Position numbers and translations under genes: made by a program. This document shows positions 33,206 through 45,727 of a stretch of 64,000 nt of DNA, in pieces (within the stretch, counting starts at the first letter, position 1; each line of letters opens with the position of its first letter). The DNA is from Staphylotrichum longicolle (taxonomy: Eukaryota > Ascomycota > Sordariomycetes > Sordariales > Chaetomiaceae): the NCBI GenBank assembly GCA_019096155.1, contig JAHCVI010000001.1, forward strand, positions 14,533,243-14,597,242, given 5' to 3'. The notes beneath the pieces are model-generated. The model was not told where the DNA came from, made no database searches, and was given only the letters and a program-made list of their open reading frames with translations.

Positions 33206-35983
33206 CTCGACCGAGCTCGGCCTTGAAGAGGCGGTAAAGGAAGACTGGCGACAGTGCAGCGAGAACGGGACATCGTGATAGCCATCAATGCCGCCATGGC
33301 CTCCATATAATGCATCGAGACAGACGACACCAGGCTGGCCCTGTCGGACCCGAGTCAGGACGTTGGCGGGCATGATGATATCCAAACTGGATCGGAAACG
33401 GTCCGCTGTCCCTGTTTGTCGACGGGCAATTCCGCGAGTTTATTCCATCATGGAATGTGCAGAAAGCGTTTGGATATGTATCGTCGACTCCGGTCCTGGC
33501 CAGACCCTTGTCCAACAGAGCGAGTGTGGGGAGCAACCCAAGAATGCTTGGAGGCGATCCGCGGGTCGGCCTCCCAAGGGTTGCTTGGCGATGGAAGGTG
33601 AGCACGGGGGTGTGTTGGGGGAGGCCATGGCTGCTTGGTGCCAAGGTACCGAAGCTTGTGTGACGAAAAGGGGGGCAAGGGAGGTACCGCTCTAAGTATA
33701 AAAAGTCGAATGCAAGGAAGGTTTCTGTGCAGCTTCGGTGCAGCTGTTGGTGGAGACAGGGCGTTGCAGAGGGAGGCCCCTGCATGGCAAAGGCGGCGCA
33801 AAACGCGTCGAGGGTGTGGGCTGTGCCGCCCAAATGAATTGACGCTCCCCACCAGCCGCATCAAGCTGCAGAGGGGCGTCCACAGTCGAGTGAAACAAAA
33901 TGACCCGAGCTGAGTGCTCAGGCCAATGGGAGCGTCTCGCCCGTTCCGCGAGCCATGTGGAAAACGCCAGGGGGGGTGTCGCATGCATGGACCAGCATGG
34001 TCAAAGGCAGGGCTTCCCGCTCTTCGATGCTCTGACGGCGGCACATGAGCAGCTCTCAGCTCGCCAACACGGGCCAGCCTCCACACTGCGGTTGAATGCA
34101 GATCTGCCTCGAACCCGGGTCGAAACCCCATGCTTCGGGTGCCGGGAGCCCGCAATAGGAAGCCGACAGGGAAGGTGACGGGATGAGACGAGGACTCGAC
34201 TTGGCGCGCATCAATGCGTTCCTTCTAGAAGCCTTCCATGCATACGCCGCGATATTGCGTACCGGGGAACACGATTATGCCGTGGGTGGACAGGGTGGAC
34301 GCTCGGTGGGTTTGCGAGTAAGTGTTGCTGAGGTGTGTGGGATCGAGCTTGTTGACATCCAAGCAGCGGAATGACCGACAGTTTCCGAGCATTACTTACG
34401 GCCCATCAGAGACAGCTCGGCAAGTCCGTAGCAACACCGAATTCGATCAAAGAACCTTGGTCTTGTTAGTCCCTGACCGAATGCGCTTCTTTTTCCAAAT
34501 GAGGGTGTTGATCATCGTGATGCGATGCTGCGTGCTCACTGTTCAGTGATTCCTGTTTGCTCACTTGCGGGAACGGGGCCAACTGTTGACGTGGACGAAG
34601 CGGACACAAAACCAGAAACCCGCCGTCCGCATCGTGACTGGCCCAGCTTCGTGCGCGAGATGCAAGGGGCGCAGGGTCGGACTTCAACCGGATATCGTTG
34701 CCAGAATGGAATTTTGACAAGTGGTGATTGCTTGGGCTGTCCCGCCGCCAAGATGCAAGGCTGCCTCTGACTGAGCAAACAACACAGGGGAGTGCGGGAT
34801 GTCCCGTTTGAAACTTTGAGTTTTGGATTTTTGGATGATGTTTCCGGTCGGCGGTGTGGTGTGTCAAGACAAGAGTGAGTGGTGCAGAGTCCAGACCAGC
34901 ACTCGGTGGTCCCAGCCAGTAGACAAGGGTCGTAAACACCCAACCCAAGCCGACCCGGGGGATCTGATCGGTGGCTGCCTAATCGTCCCTTCCTGCGCGC
35001 AGGGTCTAATTCGTCGGCAGGTAATGCATCAGCTGCATTCATGGAAGGTACGGCACCCATGACACTGCAGTGACAGGGCACCCGGGCCCAAGCAGGAGAC
35101 AAAGACTGTGTGGGCGTGGAAGCAGCGACGTAACATGGACCCAACGATGGAAGTCAAAAGTCAACAAATCCCAGTTTGAGATGGACTTGAACTCTCGGCC
35201 CAACCCCGAGACTCCCAAACGGTTTGCTTCGACCAGTCGATAATCCATCTTCGGCAACGCTCCCACTTCCGCTCCCGGCTCCCGAATCTCGGAAGACGCA
35301 CCAGGGCATCCGAGTTGTCTGTGTATTAATTCTTCCCTCCCGGGTCGGCCCGTCACTACCTCGCCGACCTGGTCTGCTCTAACCCTGCCGAAACGCTTGG
35401 CCCGGCCTTCCAAACGACGATCGGGGATTGCCCTACATTGCTGGCGCACAATGTTGGCGTTGTATGGCGCCGGAGGGCCCCGGAGCATTTCCGCGTTTCT
35501 TTTGGAGCAAACGCCACAGTCACCATCGGAACCGACACTTTTGCACGAGACAGCATTGTTGGTTGATAACTGGATCATCAGCCTCGGCCTTCGGGACTGG
35601 GCAATCGTGTCGGATGGCACACCGAGCTGGAGCCTCCTGCGAAATGGTCTCGTCAAAACAATCTGGACAGAATCCCAACGAATGATCGGCTTGACGACGC
35701 TTGGGTTGTAATCCCAGGAATGGATCGGAACCAGCAATGTCAGATGATCACCTTTCTCAGGTGCACCAACGACTCTCACTCCGTCGGCGGATTCTTCAGT
35801 GTCATCTGAGTCACATGTGGCTGGCAAGGCACGTTGAGACAAGCTCAGCTCCACTTGATTCTTGTGATCCTATTTGTGGTGTTGGCTGCGCCGTTAATGC
35901 TCCGCTCATTGCAACCACGCCGTCCCCGTGTGTCCCGCCAGAGTCGCACCTCGAGCGGAGAAAGCGCCGCAAACCCCACCATT
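33206..35983. other. gene-poor intergenic region
   Basis: About 2.8 kb between the ankyrin and CE1 genes. I see no supported coding gene. A TATAAAAAG sequence at 33697 on the plus strand is not followed by a convincing reading frame. Confidence 0.5.
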
Positions 35984-37067
35984 TCAGTTGATCAGACCAA
36001 ACCACTTCAGCAACTGCTGCTCGTTCACCGACGGCGCATGCCCGACGCCCTGCCCAAAGAAGCCCTGCAGCTTTGTCCCGTCGCCATACACCTGCTGCGT
36101 CCACTGCGACGACGGCACTCCGGTCACATTCCGGCTGAGCTCGACGCCCAGCACGTTGGACCACTGCTTGAGCGCCTCGTAGGCACACTGAGGCCGCACC
36201 AAGCTGTCTGCCAGACCGTGCGTGATTTGCATTCTCGGGCGCCGTCCGGTGTAGCCTGGATACGCATTCCGCACCAGATTCCCCCACTCCTGCGGCGTCT
36301 TCTGCAAGCCCTGGGCACAGGTCTGGTTGGCGCTCATTGGCGTCGCGGCGGGCGCACCTGTGGGTTGAAGATAACACCGTCAGTCACATGTTCCCATCTG
36401 CGTGGAGAAGCAGCGGCACCAGCTGCCATTGACGTGTCAAGCACAGAGACAGTCGTATCGTTTCTCATCCCTCGCCCCCAAAATAGCAACCAAACATACC
36501 TTGGAAACATCCAAAGGCCACGCCCGAGTACGCCGCGCCGGCCTCAAACACATCCGGGTACGACCCAGCCATGACGTTGGTCATCATGCCGCCGGACGAG
36601 AAACCCATAACATAAACGCGCGCCCGGTCCGCGCTGTACTTGTCGATGGTGTAGTTGACCATGTTGACGATGCCGAGGGCGTCGCCGCCCTGTCCGTGCG
36701 TCAGGCTGGCCGCGTTCTGCACGTCCCAGCAATTGCTCTGGTTAGGCGTGCTCGGGTAGATGAGGATGAACCCGTTGGAGTCGGCGTACGAGGGCAGTTT
36801 GGTGCCGCTGAACCACTGAGGGCCGGTGCCGCCGCAGCCGTGGAGCTGTGCGTTTGCCGATTAGCCTGGGCTAGGCATTACTTCTTCGTCTGTGGATCGG
36901 GCTCTTACCGCTACAATGATGGCCGGCTTGCTGGCAAGCTTGTCGGGCACATAGATGTGCATCTGGATCTTGGTCGGGTTGTTGCCAAAGTTGCTGACCT
37001 GCTGCAACGACGCGCCGAGGCACGTCGCCGCCGTGGCGGCGAGCCCAAAGAAAGTCTGGAGCAGCAT
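35984..37067 (-). CDS. CE1-family acetylxylan/feruloyl esterase (PHB-depolymerase-like)
   Basis: Secreted alpha/beta-hydrolase that removes acetyl or feruloyl groups from xylan. Predicted 292 aa. Exons: 37067-36909, 36845-36500, 36357-35984 (introns 63 and 142 nt; phases 0 and 1). The signal peptide is MLLQTFFGLAATAATCLGAS. LHGCGGTGPQWF provides the oxyanion-hole region, and the nucleophile elbow GFSSGG carries Ser136. Later GLADSLV and GVGHAPSVNEQQ carry the likely acid and His. It ends at a KWFGLIN tail without CBM1 or a Ser/Thr linker, typical of the single-domain form. On the minus strand TATAAATG near 37160 lies about 95 nt before the start. Together with the AA9 enzyme 11 kb away it indicates lignocellulose use. 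Confidence 0.9.
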
Positions 37068-38128
37068 GCTGATTGCCAGTAGGTACTAGAATCAAGCGAA
37101 GATTGACGAGTCGGACGCACCACGAACAACTTCAACGATGATCATGGGGTTTGGCGGCATTTATACAGGAACACGGACTTGCCCACAAACTCTCTCCCCA
37201 AATGCAAACCCGGTGTTTACCTCGCCAAATATCATGGCAATGGAAATCGGCAAGTTCAAACACCTGAAATCCAAGAAATTGCGGAGGTTAAAAAAGGGGC
37301 ACTTCCCCTTTTGGTGTCTGTCCCGGCCGTGATGTGCGGCTAAGGCGGGTAAATCACACACAACGTTACCCGGCACACGGTTGAGCCGCCGTCCCTACCC
37401 TCGATCGGAGCTCATATGTAGAGGATATATGAACTCCAGCTGGGGAACCTGGCACGATATGCACATCGGCACCTGGGGTCGGCAATCGCCCTTCTCAGTG
37501 TAACGAGTTGCGATAGATGCGATTGGGGCGTGGAAGAAGTGTACGTCGATCAATGAAACAACCTTTGGGACAAGCGAGTGCCAAGAACCACGGACTCTCC
37601 AAGGTTGGAGGTGATAACATCAGCTAGTTTTGCCTGGAGAAGCATTGCATACGACTCTGAGCTCTTTTGAGCTCACGGGGCATAGGGGCGCTCCTTGAAA
37701 TGCCATGATCAAAAGGGAACATGGCTTTGCTTGTTGGTATTGGAGCTAAGAACATTGTACCTCGGAGTTGCACACCAACATGTCCCCAACGTTGAGTTGC
37801 TAGATGCCGTTGCCCAGCAGTCATGTGCCAACTTCAAACGCACCAGGCGTATATAGTAGTCCTGATGAACTACAACCGCAGTGAAAGAGAATCAGACGCA
37901 ACAAGACTACAATCTTGCAATTCACCAATCTTCCCCAAAATATACCTTTCGCCTGGGAACCAACATTCCCCCCTCGCATGTTAATGCAACCCCACCATAC
38001 CCCCACAACGTAACCCCTGAGCTTCAAAGTGTAGATCTCACTCGACCTCGGCCCAATCATTGATCACCATCATCCCAAGCATTTCTGAGCCTCGGCTGCC
38101 CTCCGCAACCCCGCAAACCAACCCAGAT
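37068..38128. other. intergenic region with divergent-looking promoter motifs
   Basis: About 1.1 kb. It includes the CE1 promoter (minus-strand TATA near 37160). A plus-strand TATATAG near 37851 is without a clear coding sequence behind it. No supported gene. Confidence 0.5.
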
Positions 38129-39163
38129 CTAACATCCCCATCTCATCTCCAACCCCGTCCCCTCCTCGTCACCCTGCAAAAAGCTGACACTCTCTCCCTG
38201 CCCCTGTCCCTGCGACTGCGCCTGCCCTTGCGCCTGCCCCTGCGAACCCCCACTCCCACTCCCACTTCCATTCCCACCCCCATCCCCACCCCCCATCACC
38301 ACCATCCTCCCCGCCCCATCCCCCCCTCCATCACCCCCCGCCGCAGTCGCCGAACTCGCACCGGCGCTCGCACTGCTCGTCGAACTCGCGCCCGCATCAG
38401 CACCACCAGCAACCTCCAGCCGAAACCCCATCTCCTCCCCCTCGGCGGGACACGCAAAGCTGTTGACCACCGCGGCCGCGCCCTTCTCGAACCGCGCCGT
38501 GCCCACCAGCGTGCCGGGGGACCCAGCATTACCACCACCGCCGCCGCCGCCGCCGCCGCCGCCGCTGCTGCTGCTCCCGTCGAGCGCGTAGATGTTGACC
38601 GTCGCTGCGCCGCTGACGTGCGCGGCGGGGGAGGTGAGGTTGAGGAGGATGGTGCATGGACCGCTTGATGAGGACGAGGAGGTATTGGTGGTGGTGTTGG
38701 TGGTTGAGGAGGTGGAGTCCGAGTCGGTTTTGGGGGCGGTGAAGGCGTCGTTGTCGTCCGGATCGGAATCGGAATCGGAGCCGGAGTCGGAGTCGCTCGT
38801 GGCGGAGGTGAGGTCGTCTAGGTTGAGGTCGAAGGGGGAGTAATAGGAGGTGCGCGCCTCGAGAGGGGAGGAGGAGGAGGATGAGGAGTTGGGGTAGGCA
38901 AAGTTGAGGTCCGCTGTGACGGGGGCGGATTGGGATTGTTGGCTGCCTTGTTGCTGTTGGGTTGAGGAGGAGAGCGTGATTTGGATCGGGTAGCGGGGCG
39001 TGTTGCCTTGGGGCATGGCGCGAGGGGTTGGGTAGGAGGTTGCGCAGGAGGCGGAGGAGGAGGATGCGCGCTTGGGGAGTGGGCGGAAGTTGGGTAATGT
39101 TGTTGAATGCGCTGGGGGGAGGAGAGCGAGGAGGAGGAGCGCGGTCGCCGTTCGCGGACACAT
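38129..39163 (-). CDS. Ser/Gly-rich secreted low-complexity protein
   Basis: Single exon, predicted 344 aa. The chosen ATG gives a signal peptide (MCPRTATALLLLALLPPAHS) followed by LPKR, a Kex2-like dibasic site. An in-frame ATG 138 nt upstream would bury the signal peptide. The mature region has Ser-rich tracts, an acidic (Ser-Asp)n segment, a Gly11 tract, and a Gly-Ser/Gln-Gly rich C-terminus. A modest core includes CTILLNLTSPAAHVSG, VNIYALDG and LVGTARFEKGAAAVVN, and may be a small beta-sandwich-like domain. It ends MRWGC without a clear GPI signal. Probably a cell-wall or secreted structural protein; I do not recognise a family. A TATTATA on the minus strand about 90 nt upstream could be its TATA box. 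Confidence 0.6.
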   Translation of the reverse strand: MCPRTATALLLLALLPPAHSTTLPNFRPLPKRASSSSASCATSYPTPRAMPQGNTPRYPIQITLSSSTQQQQGSQQSQSAPVTADLNFAYPNSSSSSSSPLEARTSYYSPFDLNLDDLTSATSDSDSGSDSDSDPDDNDAFTAPKTDSDSTSSTTNTTTNTSSSSSSGPCTILLNLTSPAAHVSGAATVNIYALDGSSSSGGGGGGGGGGGNAGSPGTLVGTARFEKGAAAVVNSFACPAEGEEMGFRLEVAGGADAGASSTSSASAGASSATAAGGDGGGDGAGRMVVMGGGDGGGNGSGSGSGGSQGQAQGQAQSQGQGQGESVSFLQGDEEGTGLEMRWGC

Positions 39164-39982
39164 CTTGGATTGGTACAATTGGTGTCGTGTGAGCATTGTG
39201 TTTGAAGCAGGGCTAATGTATGGGATACGTTGACGCTGCCGGGATCTGTGGTGGTATAATAGGGGTTGGCGTGAGTTGGCGATGAGTTGTGAGGTTGGCA
39301 CGAATCTGGTAGGCTTTCTTGCTCTCCTCCCCCACGGCAGAGACGAACTGGGCGGATAACCGGACTATTTAGTCCACCGTCATGCGCAGGCTTACTTCCT
39401 TTCCAGCTCCGACAAACCCATGCTGGGGATCACGAGCTTCTGCTGCAGATGGAAGCGCATGCTCTGGTTTCACAAATGCAAGTGTTTTAATTGACTTTAA
39501 ATGTACCATAGTTCATGATCTCCACGAAGCGGACGTCCCATCATGAGAGCCTGGAAGAGGGAGTCGCCAAGGAGAGGGGGCTTTACCAGAGGACGGTGAA
39601 CATTTAGTACTCTTCAACAGGTATTCTCCTTTTCAGTCTAGAGCTTCTTTCTCAAGCCCACATCATGAACAATGCGTTAGCGTTCTTGCAGCATGCGATG
39701 CACGCTCTAGACGTCATGATTAGATCGAGACAGTAGCACACCCATCTTCAAGGGTCAGGCTGAGAGCGTAAAGATGGACTCAGTCTTAGATAGCGTGGGA
39801 TAAACCACCGAGATTCTTTCCTATCACCTTGACAAGGTTCGGCTTGGCACATGCAGCTTCATCAATTCAAGGTACCCTGAATGCAGGACCCAAGACGCAA
39901 TCCCTCTCCGTAACGATGACAAACAACCGAATCAACCTTGGCCGATGCTAAACCCAACACAAAACTCCAACCCACCCACCCG
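39164..39982. other. intergenic region
   Basis: About 0.8 kb between the Ser/Gly-rich and receptor genes. No gene seen. Confidence 0.5.
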
Positions 39983-42005
39983 TTACCGACTCTCCATCCT
40001 CCCCCACACCCTCTCCCACTCCACCAACCCTTTCCTCCCTTCCCCCAGCTCCTCCGCACTCCCATCACTCGACCCACCCCTCGTAGCATACTTCCCAACC
40101 ACCACCACCCCATCACCCCCAGCACCAGCACCAGCACCCCTCCCTCCTCCTCCTCCTCCTCCTCCTCCTCCTCCTCCTCCTCCTTTACCCTGCTCCGACT
40201 CGGAAACCGAAAACCGCGACGGCAGCCCGCCCAGATTCCCCAAGCTCACGCTCATGCTGCGGCGTCCCACCACCCCGCTACCGCCGCCGCCGCCGCCGCC
40301 GCTGTCGAGTCCAGTCGGGATGGACGAGGCGGGGCCGGTCGAGCGGCCCAGCAGGCGGCGGATGAGTAGGCGGAAGGAGGGCAGGCACGGGCAGATGACG
40401 CCGACGTCGAGCTCGATGCCGGACCAGAGGCAGACTTGGACTATGTCTTCTGTTGCGGCTGTCAGAGTCTGTTTTCCTTTTCTTTCTGGCATTTCTTTTC
40501 TTTTTTTCTGGAACCCCTTTATATCTTGGTAGGTTGGGGTTTGGGGTGTGAAGGTGGGGAGGGAGGGGACAAGGTGTGGTGTACCAGGGTTGGGGAGGGG
40601 AGGAGGACGGGAATGAACGATGATGGACTGGCTGAAGAGGTGTAACGCACTTGTTGGGTTGACCGTCTGGGTGAACTCGTTGATGGTCTTGAGGCGGGTG
40701 AGGCTGACTATCACGACGCTGTGGCCAGTAAACGCCTTGTTAGCAGTGCGCTGACAAGGACCAATAAGAGGTAATGTTAACGCACCCGACGCCAAAGAAG
40801 AACATGAGCCCGCCCATCATCTTCTTTCTCCAGGGCAGGGTCAGCGCCATGAGCTGCGACAGCGGCAGGGCGAGCATCCAGACATCAAACACGATGCCCG
40901 TCGCGGCGGCCACCCAGGCCAGAATGTTGTAGTTCCCGCAGTGGCCGTCGTGCAGGCCCTCCCACTGCCTCCAGAAATACGGAAGGGGCTGGCACTGAAA
41001 GATGATGGCCATGAGGAAGGTGAAGTTGTAGACGAGGTTGAAGACCATGGTGCCCGTCAGCAGACGGCTAAAGGTCTTGTCCGGCTTGGGCGGGAAGATG
41101 CGGATGTAGAACAGGATGATCGAGGCGCGGAAGAAGAATCGGCCGATGGTGTAGAGGAGCATGTCGGCAAAGAACATCTGGAGCAGTGAGCGGCGTACTG
41201 AGATGGCGGCAGAGCGGAGCATACCCTCACGACCGAAGTGACATCGTCGAATGGGACGAACCACATGTCCTTCCCTTGACCGACTGTGATGGCTTGAGAA
41301 GAGTTAGTACTCGGACTCGGGACGGGTTAACCATCAAGAGGTGGCACCTTTAATGTTCATCCCAGTGAAGAGGGCAGCACAGATCTACAACTCGAATCAG
41401 CATACACAAAATGTCAAACGCGACCGTCGGAGGAACATACAAAGCTGAGAAAGTTTGCCACGTCGTCCCACCAGAAGTAGGCTTGTGTCAAGACGCGCGC
41501 AAGAAGCCGCAGCACCACAGAGACGACGGCGATGGTAATAAAGGTTGAGTAGAGGGGGATGAGGGATTCATCCGTCTCGACCGGCAGGCCGCACATGTGG
41601 GAGGACACATTCTTGGTCACTGGCCAGAGTCAGCATGCTCTAACCGACGCCGACACAAATGCAGTAGTATCTTCCTACCCAGAGACTCTTTGATCGTGCA
41701 GGACGATCTGACGCAAGCCAGTGCCGCATTTTCGAGTTGTTGGTTATTGCAGATGCAGGTAACGTTGGTCGGGTTGCATATTGACTGGTCAATCGCCCTC
41801 TCCAGGCAAATCCGCTGGTTGCATGTATCAGCGCGCCGTCTCGTATCTGACCAGTTGCTTTGCCGGTTGTACGTACGCCGCAGGCTGGGAAGGCGGCGCG
41901 GGCCTCTCCCAGGGTTATGGAGCCATCGACGGCGGCGGAGGCGGCGTTGAGATGAAGGAAAAGACACAGGCCGAGGATGGCAGAACTGTGTCTGAAGTAC
42001 AACAT
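39983..42005 (-). CDS. Pth11-like seven-TM receptor with N-terminal CFEM domain
   Basis: Predicted 494 aa from eight exons: 42005-41877, 41814-41679, 41619-41441, 41384-41348, 41292-41225, 41177-40786, 40718-40651, 40458-39983; all phases agree and the total is 1485 nt. A signal peptide is followed by an eight-Cys CFEM domain (FPACG, RICLERAIDQSICN, TCICNN, LACVRSSC, then HMCGLP). A rhodopsin-type 7-TM domain follows with STFITIAVVSVVLRLLAR, WWDDVANF, DMWFVPFDD, the RASIILFYIRIFP helix, FQCQPLPYFW and VEDI/VCLWSGIELDVGVICPC. The cytosolic tail contains two Gly runs encoded by GGN triplets. Members of this family in plant-associated fungi sense surfaces and control infection or cellulose responses; the ligand here is unknown. 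Confidence 0.88.
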
Positions 42006-43624
42006 GTCAAGTCACCATCTGTGCTGACACGGTAACATTGGGATGGAGTCGGGAGAGGGACCGCGCCGACCAGCCATCCATGACAGCCCCGTGGATATGT
42101 ATGCAGGAGCGGGAGGCAGCCCCCCAACAGCAAGGTCTTCCTGGCTTGCCCAACCCCGGGTCCACGGCCATGGCTGGTGGCTGCATGACAGGGGGTTTTT
42201 GACAGGAGCCTTGGCAGATCGCCGTCCTGTGTCTTGGGGCCACCGTCGCAGAGAGCAAGCTCCGGTGAGCACAGACGAGGCCGGGCTTTGCTCCGACGCG
42301 AGAGCTCAACGATGAATGGTCGGGTCCTTGGAGTGACCCCTCACATGAAGGCTAACGTTAGCCTGCTGCCATGGATTCGCAGTTCAAGGGGGCGTTCCTG
42401 GGTGTGCCAAGGGCTATAGCGTGGCTGGGCTGCCTTGGCCTGTCTTGGGAAATAACCGGGCCTTGATAACGAAGTGTTTCCTGCGCCGCTCCGCAGATCA
42501 ATGAGTATTTTCATTGTCCCCGAGGGAGGGACATGTGAGGAGGGATTGGATTGATGGTCGCTGAACGATCACCAACCCGGCCATCTGGGATGACGCCGAG
42601 TCGGCGAAACGTCAAACGGTAATGCTACGCTGCAGGTTTCGTTGCTGTCAAGATGCGCCAGCAGTCGCGTGCGACGACAAGCTCGAAAAGGTCAGTGCAG
42701 CAGACGCCATGCGAGTCGTCATGCAGGCGAGGAGATCCGAATCCGTTTCTGGAAGAAAAGCCGCACGCTTAGACCAACGCGTGTCCACATGTGAAACTCA
42801 ATCTTGATCAAGCTGGCAGCCGACACCCGTTCCGGGTTATCCCCGAGTGCTCTGGCCCTTGTTCCCACGCCATTTGCAGACATGAGATCGTTAGCCCCAA
42901 CACTCGCATTGTTTCTTTTGCTGACGCGGACAGTGGGAGCCCCTGACTATCACAGACCCCCGCGCCTTTCACAATGTGATTGGCATGGCCAATACGTTCA
43001 CCTCACCGAGTTTGCGAGGCGGTGTAGTCTGCGGCTCGGCCGTGGGTGCGATAAGGAAAAAACTCGAACGCCACCGTGTTGGGGGTTGGGTGGAGGAAGG
43101 AACGCAAAAGCGAAAGCGATCCCGCCCCCACCTGTCATGCGGGCCACATGGCTTGCCGTCGACGGGACCACCCGCCAAGGCCTGGGGAACTGCGACGCTG
43201 GCGCATCGACCAACCATCCCACGGGCCGAGGGAACAGTCAAAACGCGAACCAGCGATCATGGATGCTCCGCGAGCTGAAACAGTTGTTCCCCTTCTTTGC
43301 ATGGTCCACGACGCCACAAGCCCTCTGCAGAGTAGGTCATGGATAAGGTATCAGTGATTTTGATCAGTAGCCTTGAAGCGGCCGGTGGTCAGATATGTTG
43401 AGGTTTTGTATTTTCTAAACAATGGGCGACAGGGGAGTACCCTGCCGGTAACTTTCCAGCTACATGTGCTGCATCTTCAGGAAGAGCCCAAAAAGGAGCA
43501 AAGCTAGTGTCTACCAAGTTGTTCAAGATTCCGGTACGTTTGTCCCAGATTTTCAAATCCCAGCTTCTTTACATGTATGTACGAGGAAAAGAATGTGAGA
43601 CCGTCGTTCACATGGAGCCCATTT
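42006..43624. other. intergenic region, receptor promoter and DUF2235 3' flank
   Basis: About 1.6 kb. It contains the perfect palindrome GCTAACGTTAGC at 42351-42362 and a weak candidate secreted reading frame (42882-43346, listed separately). Confidence 0.5.
42882..43346 (+). CDS. weak candidate: secreted hypothetical protein (154 aa)
   Basis: Single open frame starting with a good signal-peptide-like segment (MRSLAPTLALFLLLTRTVGA). The rest is basic with scattered Cys and Trp and no recognisable fold. Composition after the signal resembles translated non-coding GC-rich DNA, so this may be chance. No intron signals support it. Confidence 0.2.
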   Translation: MRSLAPTLALFLLLTRTVGAPDYHRPPRLSQCDWHGQYVHLTEFARRCSLRLGRGCDKEKTRTPPCWGLGGGRNAKAKAIPPPPVMRATWLAVDGTTRQGLGNCDAGASTNHPTGRGNSQNANQRSWMLRELKQLFPFFAWSTTPQALCRVGHG

Positions 43625-45727
43625 TCAAGGCAGGAACCCGCTGTCAGATTGGGCCACAGGCTGGAACCCGGGGTCAGACGAGGGCACAGGCTGGAACGGG
43701 TCGCCAGACGAGGCCACAGGCTGGAACCCACCGGCGGGCTGGAACCCGTGATTCTCGGGCGCCGGCTCGGGCGGGGCGTCCAGCTGGCGCGCCTCCCACG
43801 AGTCGACGCCGCACTCCTTGTCCAGCCGGCCCAGCCAGGCGCGGGCCGAGTCGCTGACCGGGCAGGTGCGCTCGTGGCTCAGCATGCCGCCGATCTTGTA
43901 CTCGGGCACGCGGACGTCGCCCTTGACCCATTCGTAGCTGATGACCTCTTCGACGCGGCCGTCGGCCTGCTTCTGCGTCGTCCGCTTTTTCTGGCGCTTG
44001 AAGCCCCTGAGCGGGACCGGATCGTAGCCGTCGGCGCCGAGGTGCTGCATCCTGTAGGCGACCGTCGGATGGATCGCCTCGTGGGTCCGTCCCAGCTGGA
44101 CCGGCTTGCCGGACTGGTCCTTGCTCGCCTTGTACTCTCCGGGCGTCCGGTACTGCGAGCCCGCCTTGGTCATGTTGCCCTCGAAGCTGTCGATGATGGG
44201 GCCCGACGCCCAGCCCATGAGGGCGTCCGCCGCGAGGATCTTGGTCTTGGTCAGGCCTCCGTCGTTCCAGAGATCGGGCGTCTTGTCCTTGGCCATGAGA
44301 GCGTTGATCTTCTTGATGAGCCAGTGATCCTTCTTGTTGGTCTTGATGAGCCCTTCCACAACCGGCCGCATGAGCAGGAAGCGGTCCGTTATGGCCAGGT
44401 TGGTTGCGTTGATCTCAAACGAGAGATGAGGCTTCAGCTGCTCAATCATCCACATGAGGGTGATCATGGCAATTTCTTGTTGGCCGTTAGCACTCGAAGA
44501 AAAAAATTGCCAAGAGCGGAAACGAGTGGAGGAGAGGAGCTTACGTTCGAAATCGCCCTTCTTGTCCTTCAAAAGGTCGTCGCTTCCACCACCAATGTTG
44601 ATGTGGACGCCGGGGAACCACACCTGGAGGAGCTTTGAGTCATGCCCCTTGAGCTCCTCGTGCATTTCGCGAACCACAAGGTCTCCCCACGCCGTGGCGA
44701 GCTGCTGTTCTGTGGCGCCGTCCGTATCCCGGAGTTGCTCCCAGTTCTCTCTCAGCTTTGTGCTGGAGCCCTTCGGCTGAACGGGTGTTGCGACACCGTC
44801 GGCCGGGAAATGCCACAGCGTGGCATCGAACGGCTTTCGGTGCTCGTCGAGGGCAAGCGCATGGTAGGCATGCTTGATGTCTGCAGATACTGGCGTTAAC
44901 AAAACATGTCTTCAGGACTTGGCTCTGCAAAAAGCCTTACAGGGACTGAGTGCCACGTTGTGGAAGCCAAAGTTCTCCACCGGAACTGCCCTGCCAAAGA
45001 GCTTGACCAGACTTCCCGTCACCCAACCCTCGATCTCCGGAATGCCGAGGCTGCCGACCGTGTCAAAGACACCAATCGCCTCGACCCATCTCGTCGACTC
45101 GGGCGGGGCGCCGTGCGGCCTCTTCTCCCACGCGACGGGCGACTGCCGCCACTCCTTGGGCACGTCCCTCTGCTTCGGGTCGAACAGGCGCTTGCCCTCG
45201 ACCCACTCGCGCCAGGTCTTTGTCTTGCGGAACAAGTGGCTGTCGTTGTGGGCCTGGTAGATGGTGTACAGCTCCGGGAAGTCCTGCATGTCCCGGGGCC
45301 GGATGATGCCAATGTCGGTGACGAGGCCGGCGACGGCGCGAGCCGTGTAGGCGCCGCGCGAGAAGCCGATGCAGAAGATCTGGTCGCCGAGGTTGTAGTT
45401 CAGCACGATGAAGTTGTAGGCCTCGATGACGTTGCCGACAAAGCCGGACCCCGTGCCGCCCTGCCGCTTGGCCTCGAGGTCGGACACCCCGGTGCCGATG
45501 CCCGCATCGTAGTAGACGAGCTGCTGCCACTCCTTGCGCTCGTCGTCTCGCCCGATCTTGGTGAGGTACCGCGCCAGCCGCGTCACGTTGGATGGCACGT
45601 TGACGGTGTTGGTCACCGAGGACTGCCACGTGCCGTCGCAACAGATGATGATCCTCTTGGGCGCAGGCTTGAGGGACGTGTCCACAAAGCCGCCTTGGCG
45701 GCGGTCGCCGTCGAAAAAATAAGCCAT
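43625..45727 (-). CDS. DUF2235 protein (Tle1-like alpha/beta-hydrolase domain)
   Basis: Predicted 657 aa. Exons: 45727-44941, 44880-44545, 44475-43625 (introns 60 and 69 nt, both phase 1). The N-terminal domain has KRIIICCDGTW (residues 25-34), YYDAGIGTG, and the lipase elbow GFSRGAYTAR (121-130, nucleophile Ser123). Later elements are VEAIGVFDTVGSLG, FGFHNVALSP, DATLWHFPADG and VWFPGVHINIGGG, the catalytic Asp/His regions of the Tle1 phospholipase fold. The central part is a helical fungal extension. The C-terminus carries several imperfect GFQPV.SSGDP-type repeats. DUF2235 relates to bacterial type VI phospholipase effectors; fungal members are cytosolic and unassigned. No signal peptide. 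It is divergent from the nuclease-like gene 2.2 kb away. Confidence 0.88.

Noticed and set aside
33697..33915. TATAAAAAG followed by a plus-strand frame
   Set aside because: The frame lacks protein-like features and no consistent intron restores a longer one.
40143..40190. (CTC)n microsatellite near 40.15 kb as a non-coding repeat
   Set aside because: It lies inside the last exon of the receptor gene and encodes glycine on the minus strand.
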